Below, one piece after another: positions 7,884 to 12,886 of a DNA stretch of 12,886 nt. The stretch's first letter is position 1. Each line of letters opens with the position of its first letter. Both the position numbers and the translations under genes were made by a program. Source of the DNA: Rhodospirillaceae bacterium (GTDB lineage: Bacteria; Pseudomonadota; Alphaproteobacteria; MPNO01; UBA2964); contig PBOV01000057.1 of NCBI GenBank assembly GCA_002724505.1, positions 7,264 to 20,149 on the forward strand, read 5' to 3'. The notes under the pieces were generated by a model that ran no database searches, was not told the origin of the DNA, and saw only the letters and a list, made by a program, of their open reading frames with translations.

Positions 7884-8030
7884 ATGAAAACTAATATCAG
7901 AAGATTTACTATTATTACCGCCAAAAAACCTGTAATCGATGGTCTCATGCCTCAGTCAACCAAGAGCTCGGGCGTCCTAGATGACAAACAGTTAACGTTA
8001 TTTAAAGAGCATACCATCAGTGAAAATTAA
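7884..8030 (+). CDS. Possible small protein, 48 aa, unrecognised
   Basis: An ATG at 7884 opens a 48-codon frame ending in TAA at 8028-8030. The product starts MKTNIRRFTIITAKKPVIDG and ends KEHTISEN; it is polar and mildly basic, with no signal peptide or membrane segment. I recognise no family. It fills about half of the divergent intergenic region and ends 37 bp before the antiporter ATG, on the same strand. There is no good Shine-Dalgarno (upstream is GATTAGCT). A 48-codon frame can occur by chance in this much sequence, so it may be spurious or part of an untranslated leader. Confidence 0.22.
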   Translation: MKTNIRRFTIITAKKPVIDGLMPQSTKSSGVLDDKQLTLFKEHTISEN

Positions 8031-8034
8031 GGGC

Positions 8035-8062
8035 GACTCAGTTCCGCGTGCTACACTGATTC
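8035..8062 (+). promoter_or_regulatory. Antiporter promoter with extended -10 and two GANTC sites
   Basis: TGCTACACT at 8049-8057 is an extended -10 (TG-N-TACACT) without an obvious -35. It ends 10 nt before the ATG at 8068, so the leader would be only a few nt. GACTC (8035-8039) lies just upstream and GATTC (8058-8062) directly abuts the -10. Both are targets for the CcrM encoded about 2 kb downstream. GGCGACTC at 8032-8039 is repeated upstream of ccrM at 10120-10127. Confidence 0.4.
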
Positions 8063-8067
8063 CTTGA

Positions 8068-9444
8068 ATGGAACATGCAACCGATCATACAGGACTGGCC
8101 TTTGTCGTCTTTACGGCGCTTGCTTGTGGTATGGTCTTTGTTCACTTCCGGCAACCACCGCTGGTTGGCTATCTACTGGCTGGCGCCCTTCTTGGGCCTA
8201 CCGGTTTTAAAGTAGTACAAAGCGAAGGTATGATTGCCGGCTTCGCAGAAATTGGCGTTCTAATGCTTCTATTTGTCGTTGGCATGGAGCTTAGCGTCCG
8301 AAGCTTGAAGTACACCTGGCGGCTAGCTTTACCTGCGGTTATTATGCAGACTTCAGCGAGCCTAATCGTTATGTTCGCCGCGTCATCTGTCCTCGGCTTG
8401 TCCAACTCAGCTGCGGTTCTCTTAGGATTTGTAGTCGCGCTCTCTTTAACCGCCGTCGCTGTAAAATTACTTGAAGAAATAGGCTCCCTTCGAGCTCGTG
8501 TCGGACGCATCACGGTGGCAGTCCTAATCGCCCAAGATCTGGCTTTCCTACCTATGTTACTGATCATAGAAAATATGGGCTCGAGCGGCTTTGATGTAGC
8601 TGCTGCGACACAGGTTGGCATTTCAGCTTTATTACTATTTGGGCTTGTCCGTCTACTTCTACGCCAGGGTCGCCAGCATTTACCATTCTACAAGATCATT
8701 GTTGGCCATGTGGATCTATCTCCACTCGCTGGACTAGTATATTGCTTTGGCGGAAGCGCTCTAATGGGTGCAATCGGGCTTTCACCCGCCTATGGTGCTT
8801 TCCTCGCTGGCTTAGCAATCGGAAACAGTGCGGAGCGTCAGCCAATACTCAATGTAATTCGTCCGATACAGAGCATCATGCTCATGGTGTTTTTTCTTTC
8901 TATAGGCCTTTTACTTGATCTAGATTTTGTGTGGAAAAATTTAGGCACAGTCTTATTGCTGTTCTTGGTAGTAACCTTGTTCAAGAGTGCACTCAATATC
9001 TTTATTTTTCGGTTACTGAATGAGTCGTGGCAACGAGCCTTTATGTCAGGTGTTCTGATTTCGCAACTTGGTGAGTTCTCTTTCCTTCTCGTTGTCTCTG
9101 CGGCGGCGATCGCTGCGATCACCCCGGGGGAGTCAAAGTTAATTATTTCGGTAACCGTATTAAGTCTCGCACTGAGCCCATTCTGGCTGTCAACGGCCCG
9201 CCGTTTACAGCGCATCGCGGAACGAAGATTGACAACACTCAAACTAGTTTTTGAAGCAACTTTTGTTGAAGAACGACTCCTAGCCCGCCGAGGCACCCGG
9301 TGGACGCGTAGAATTGCTGCAATTTTGCGCTACAATGTGAATATATTAAAAGAAAGGATCGTAATAAAACGCGCAATTGGGAGAACAAAGGAAAATTCTC
9401 TGGTTGATCTCTCTTCCCGTAACAGCAAGTCTGACGATGCCTGA
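8068..9444 (+). CDS. Monovalent cation:proton antiporter, CPA2 (KefB/KefC-like) family
   Basis: The protein is 458 aa, an inner-membrane exchanger of Na+ or K+ for H+ (ion not predictable from sequence). Most of residues 8-375 is transmembrane helices typical of the Na+/H+ exchanger fold: PPLVGYLLAGALLGPTG (30-46), EIGVLMLLFVVGMEL (61-75), then AQDLAFLP (155-162) with the CPA2 Gln-Asp pair Q156/D157, GLSPAYGAFLAGLAIG (237-252) and SQLGEFSFLL (332-341). The 80-residue C-terminal tail is basic and cytoplasmic, and lacks the RCK/TrkA-N nucleotide-binding domain of full KefB/KefC, so ligand gating through that domain is not expected. There is no Shine-Dalgarno before the ATG. The stop overlaps the start of rnhB by 8 nt (ATG at 9437, TGA at 9442), implying translational coupling. 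Confidence 0.93.
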   Translation: MEHATDHTGLAFVVFTALACGMVFVHFRQPPLVGYLLAGALLGPTGFKVVQSEGMIAGFAEIGVLMLLFVVGMELSVRSLKYTWRLALPAVIMQTSASLIVMFAASSVLGLSNSAAVLLGFVVALSLTAVAVKLLEEIGSLRARVGRITVAVLIAQDLAFLPMLLIIENMGSSGFDVAAATQVGISALLLFGLVRLLLRQGRQHLPFYKIIVGHVDLSPLAGLVYCFGGSALMGAIGLSPAYGAFLAGLAIGNSAERQPILNVIRPIQSIMLMVFFLSIGLLLDLDFVWKNLGTVLLLFLVVTLFKSALNIFIFRLLNESWQRAFMSGVLISQLGEFSFLLVVSAAAIAAITPGESKLIISVTVLSLALSPFWLSTARRLQRIAERRLTTLKLVFEATFVEERLLARRGTRWTRRIAAILRYNVNILKERIVIKRAIGRTKENSLVDLSSRNSKSDDA

Positions 9445-10045
9445 TCTAAAATTCGAGCAGAATGCAGGTGGTATCGTCGCCGGGATTGACGAGGTGGGAC
9501 GGGGACCATGGGCTGGCCCAGTTGTTGCCGCCGCTGTGATTATTGATCGAGACCAAATTCCCTTTTGTCTCTCTAATTCCATAGATGATTCTAAGAAGCT
9601 AAGCCTTGTAAAACGCGAAGAGATCGCTTCTCGTTTGCCTTCATGTGCCAAAATTGGTATCGGCGCGGCAACGCCAAATGAAATTGAGAGATTAAATATT
9701 CTAGGCGCCACCCTTAAGGCAATGGAGCGCGCATTCAACGCGCTGCCAGTCAAGCCGGATTTTGCACTTGTCGATGGTAACAAGATGCCCGCTTTACCTT
9801 GTCCAGCGCAAAACATGATTAAAGGAGATTCAATTTCTTTGTCTATTGCCGCTGCATCAATCATTGCCAAAGTCACACGAGATAGAATTATGACTAAGCT
9901 TTCGTTGCGCTATCCCGGTTATGGCTGGGAACGAAATGCCGGTTATGGAACTACGCAGCACTCCAAGGCTTTAAGAGATATTGGTCTGACCCCGCACCAT
10001 CGACAGAGTTTCGCGCCCATAATCAAGATATTGAGTCTAAGCTAA
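9437..10045 (+). CDS. rnhB: Ribonuclease HII
   Basis: The protein is 202 aa from the ATG at 9437. It cuts the RNA strand of RNA-DNA hybrids and nicks 5' of single ribonucleotides in DNA. All four metal-binding acidic residues are visible: D18 and E19 in GIDEVGRG, D113 in VDGN, and D131 in KGDS, followed by AAASIIAKVTRDR. WERNAGYGTTQH near 164-175 is the usual C-terminal block. An upstream in-frame TTG at 9377 would add 20 residues overlapping the antiporter. I prefer 9437 because it is ATG, gives the family's normal length, and forms an 8-nt overlap with the antiporter stop. No strong ribosome-binding site is present, consistent with coupling. ccrM follows 93 bp later, a common alphaproteobacterial order. 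Confidence 0.95.
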   Translation: MPDLKFEQNAGGIVAGIDEVGRGPWAGPVVAAAVIIDRDQIPFCLSNSIDDSKKLSLVKREEIASRLPSCAKIGIGAATPNEIERLNILGATLKAMERAFNALPVKPDFALVDGNKMPALPCPAQNMIKGDSISLSIAAASIIAKVTRDRIMTKLSLRYPGYGWERNAGYGTTQHSKALRDIGLTPHHRQSFAPIIKILSLS

Positions 10046-10084
10046 TTTAAAGCCATATATCTAGATAAAATTAGGTCAAAATTT

Positions 10085-11284
<1,200 letters not shown>

Positions 11285-11292
11285 CACTTTTT

Positions 11293-12372
11293 TCAAACTG
11301 CCTTTAAAGCAAGATCTATTATCTTTTTCATAATTGTTGGCAAGGCGTATTCATTCAGCCTGTCCGGCGTAACCCAGATAGCGTTCTTTAGATTTTCTTT
11401 ATCACTAACACGGGTTTGTAATATCCAAAGCTCTAAATGAAAATGCGTAAAGGTATGCCTCACTATTCCTGGTAATTTTTCCCAGCAGGATTTGATCGGG
11501 GCAACTTTTTTTGCACTAGCAACAGTCCACTCCTTCTCTAACCAAGCTGTAGAAGGCACCTCAACCATACCAGCAAGTAGTCCCTTGTCGGGTCGTCTCC
11601 CTAACAAAATACTACCATCGCCATGCATCACCCAAAAAACCACCCCACGCCGTGTCGGCTTCTTAGCCCTCGTTTGCCTGTAAGGTAGTGCATTTTGAAT
11701 ATTTTCTTTAAAGGCAGCACAGCCAGGTTGCCATGGGCAGATACTACATTTTGGACTTCTTGGGGTACAAATAGTAGCACCTAAATCCATTACCGCCTGC
11801 GCAAAATCACCCGGCCGGCCGTGTGCCGTTTCAGGGGTTATTTTTGCCGATAGCGCACGCAAGTTACTCTTGGATTGGGGTAACGGCTCTTCGACGGCAT
11901 AAAACCGTGCTATAACGCGTTCTACATTCCCATCAACTACGTTCGCTGGTTTCCCAAAAGCGATCGCCGAAATAGCTGCAGCGGTGTAGTCGCCAATGCC
12001 AGGTAATTTTCGCAGCTCTCCCTCATTATCTGGGAAATAGCCATTTAATTCTGCAGAAACAATCTTGGCGCACCGATGCATGTTTCGAGCACGTGCATAA
12101 TAGCCCAAGCCTTGCCAACCATGCAGTATTTCATCAAGGTCTGCGGCGGCAAGGTGTTCAACTGATGGCCAACGTTCACAAAAATCATTAAAATACGGAC
12201 CAACAGTTGCGACAGTTGTTTGTTGCAACATTATTTCACTAAGCCATACATGATAGGGATCAGCGGTTTGTCCCGGGGGTACGCGCCATGGAAGAATTCG
12301 ACGGTGGCGGTCATACCAATCGAGTATTCGCCGACGCATGACTAAAGGCGATTTGAAATTTCTGCGCGCCAT
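11293..12372 (-). CDS. mutY: A/G-specific adenine glycosylase MutY
   Basis: The protein is 359 aa. It removes adenine mispaired with 8-oxoguanine, preventing G:C to T:A mutations. Glu46 in SEIMLQQT is the catalytic acid, LPGIGDYTAAAI (123-134) is the helix-hairpin-helix, and Asp147 in VVDGNV is the second catalytic residue. The [4Fe-4S] loop is canonical: C202-x6-C209-x2-C212-x5-C218. After a linker, residues about 240-355 form the NUDIX-like domain that recognises 8-oxoG, including RHTFTHFHL (305-313). The ATG at 12372 gives the standard N-terminus, and the upstream site is weak (GAAG). It runs convergently to ccrM and divergently from the DUF721 gene, with 89 bp between the starts. Unlike the UDG in this window, its Fe-S ligands are complete. 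Confidence 0.97.
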   Translation of the reverse strand: MARRNFKSPLVMRRRILDWYDRHRRILPWRVPPGQTADPYHVWLSEIMLQQTTVATVGPYFNDFCERWPSVEHLAAADLDEILHGWQGLGYYARARNMHRCAKIVSAELNGYFPDNEGELRKLPGIGDYTAAAISAIAFGKPANVVDGNVERVIARFYAVEEPLPQSKSNLRALSAKITPETAHGRPGDFAQAVMDLGATICTPRSPKCSICPWQPGCAAFKENIQNALPYRQTRAKKPTRRGVVFWVMHGDGSILLGRRPDKGLLAGMVEVPSTAWLEKEWTVASAKKVAPIKSCWEKLPGIVRHTFTHFHLELWILQTRVSDKENLKNAIWVTPDRLNEYALPTIMKKIIDLALKAV

Positions 12373-12422
12373 CTAATGTCATCTTCACTTGTTCTAATTC
12401 AGACAACATCTTATCCTAAAGT

Positions 12423-12452
12423 TTGATAGGTGATTCGGGAATATCCCATTAT
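12423..12452 (+). promoter_or_regulatory. Putative DUF721-gene promoter with GANTC in the spacer
   Basis: TTGATA (12423-12428) and CATTAT (12447-12452) form a -35/-10 pair with an 18-nt spacer. The spacer holds GATTC (12432-12436) and a small inverted repeat, GGGA-ATA-TCCC (12437-12447). The -10 ends 9 nt before the ATG at 12462, so the leader would be about 2-4 nt and no Shine-Dalgarno is present. Confidence 0.4.
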
Positions 12453-12461
12453 GGATTTGTC

Positions 12462-12886
12462 ATGATGCTAAAAAGTACGAAGACAAACGTCAAAAAAAAG
12501 AGAGGGCCAAGTGCACCTCGAGCTATTGCATCTGTGCTCCCAAAAATCTCTGAACCTGCGTTACGTAAAAGAGGTTTCACAGCAGCCGAGATTGTTACAC
12601 GCTGGCCAGAAATAGCAGGTGAGGTACTTGCCGCGGAAAGCACACCAGACCACCTAAGCTTTCCAAATGGTTCTCAGAAAGGGGGCACCTTATACATCGC
12701 TGCTTCGGGATCTGTCGCCCTTCAAATTCAACACCAGGAGCCAAATATTCTGCAGCGGATTAACCTTTATTTTGGTTGCTCAGCAGTAGGACGAATTTCT
12801 ATTTCCCAGACGTCTCAGAGATATAAAAACATCCAGAAAGTCAAAAAACACGCTAAAGAGCCCACGGCTCGGCAGATCGCTGCAAT
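12462..12886 (+). CDS. DUF721 / DciA-like protein, C-terminus cut by window edge
   Basis: The frame starts at tandem ATGs (12462 and 12465) and stays open for 141 codons to the window edge. The N-terminus is basic (LKSTKTNVKKKRGPSAPRAI). The DUF721 domain then runs from about residue 20 to 115: IASVLPKISEPALRKRGFTA, then IVTRWPEIAGEVLAAESTPD, then GGTLYIAASGSVALQIQHQE and ILQRINLYFG. PF05258 (DUF721) includes DciA, the helicase operator or loader used by bacteria without DnaC/DnaI, so a role with DnaB at replication is likely but not proven for this protein. The position next to mutY and divergent from it is typical of alphaproteobacteria, where a DsbA-family thioredoxin gene and smc commonly follow (from memory, outside the window). 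Confidence 0.88.
   Translation, partial: MMLKSTKTNVKKKRGPSAPRAIASVLPKISEPALRKRGFTAAEIVTRWPEIAGEVLAAESTPDHLSFPNGSQKGGTLYIAASGSVALQIQHQEPNILQRINLYFGCSAVGRISISQTSQRYKNIQKVKKHAKEPTARQIAA

Larger units (their letters stand above)
7784..8067. other. Divergent intergenic region between GT2 and antiporter genes
   Basis: This 284-bp region separates the two starts. It contains an ACTAGTTT / AAACTAGT inverted repeat (7793-7800 and 7834-7841, wide loop). A pyrimidine-rich tract holds TGTTCTCT twice, 10 bp apart (7846-7853, 7856-7863). A TTGATCAA palindrome lies at 7867-7874. A possible small ORF is at 7884-8030, and the antiporter promoter region with two GANTC sites is at 8035-8062. No terminator would be expected between divergent genes, and I see none. 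Confidence 0.5.

Noticed and set aside
8169..8621. 150-aa minus-strand open frame inside the antiporter gene
   Set aside because: Antisense shadow of a clear coding sequence, rich in Thr/Arg/Pro/Ala, with no recognisable domain. The same applies to the frames at 8838-9296 and 9346-9876.
9377..9436. Longer RNase HII starting at TTG 9377
   Set aside because: It would add 20 non-family residues encoded entirely within the antiporter gene. The ATG at 9437 gives the normal length.
12449..12643. 64-aa minus-strand open frame opposite the DUF721 gene
   Set aside because: The plus-strand frame has clear DUF721 motifs. The minus frame has no support.

Overview
The window reads as core chromosome of an alphaproteobacterium, probably from or near the Rhodospirillales or an uncultured relative. 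Three things support this. It encodes a CcrM-type GANTC adenine methyltransferase with its C-terminal RAMA domain. It has the neighbourhood rnhB-ccrM // mutY-DUF721 (dciA-like). It also has the set ETF-ubiquinone oxidoreductase / family 4 uracil-DNA glycosylase / soluble lytic transglycosylase / moaB. Base composition looks moderate by eye. I see no insertion sequence, prophage gene, tRNA, rRNA or CRISPR array.

Layout. 1-1361 (-): tetratricopeptide-repeat protein, cut by the left edge. 1512-3143 (-): ETF-QO. 3206-4012 (+): divergent family 4 UDG. 4194-5954 (+): secreted lytic transglycosylase with a TTG start, followed 21 bp later by moaB (5976-6506, +). 7783-6494 (-): a two-gene operon of a GT2 glycosyltransferase (TIGR04283 type) and a CofC-like sugar/nucleotide transferase (TIGR04282 type), whose end overlaps moaB tail to tail. 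7784-8067: divergent intergenic region with a possible 48-aa ORF. 8068-9444 (+): CPA2 cation/proton antiporter, overlapping rnhB (9437-10045) by 8 nt, followed by ccrM (10139-11284; the start could be 10151). 12372-11293 (-): mutY, convergent with ccrM. 12462-12886 (+): DUF721/DciA-like protein, cut by the right edge.

The genes fall into a few themes. Genome maintenance and cell cycle: uracil excision, 8-oxoG:A repair, RNA removal from DNA, DNA methylation, and a probable helicase-loader relative. Envelope and ion homeostasis: lytic transglycosylase, antiporter, TPR protein. Electron transfer and molybdenum cofactor: ETF-QO, MoaB.

No obviously new multi-gene system is present. The most interesting signals are regulatory. 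GANTC sites, the targets of the CcrM encoded here, are sparse overall (31 by hand count) but cluster at the ccrM start and sit inside the putative promoters of the antiporter and the DUF721 gene. Several genes facing an intergenic region lack a Shine-Dalgarno sequence and have a -10-like box so close that the mRNA may be leaderless. The UDG has lost two of the four cysteines that normally hold its iron-sulfur cluster, and the GT2 gene carries an 11-A run directly after its GTG start.
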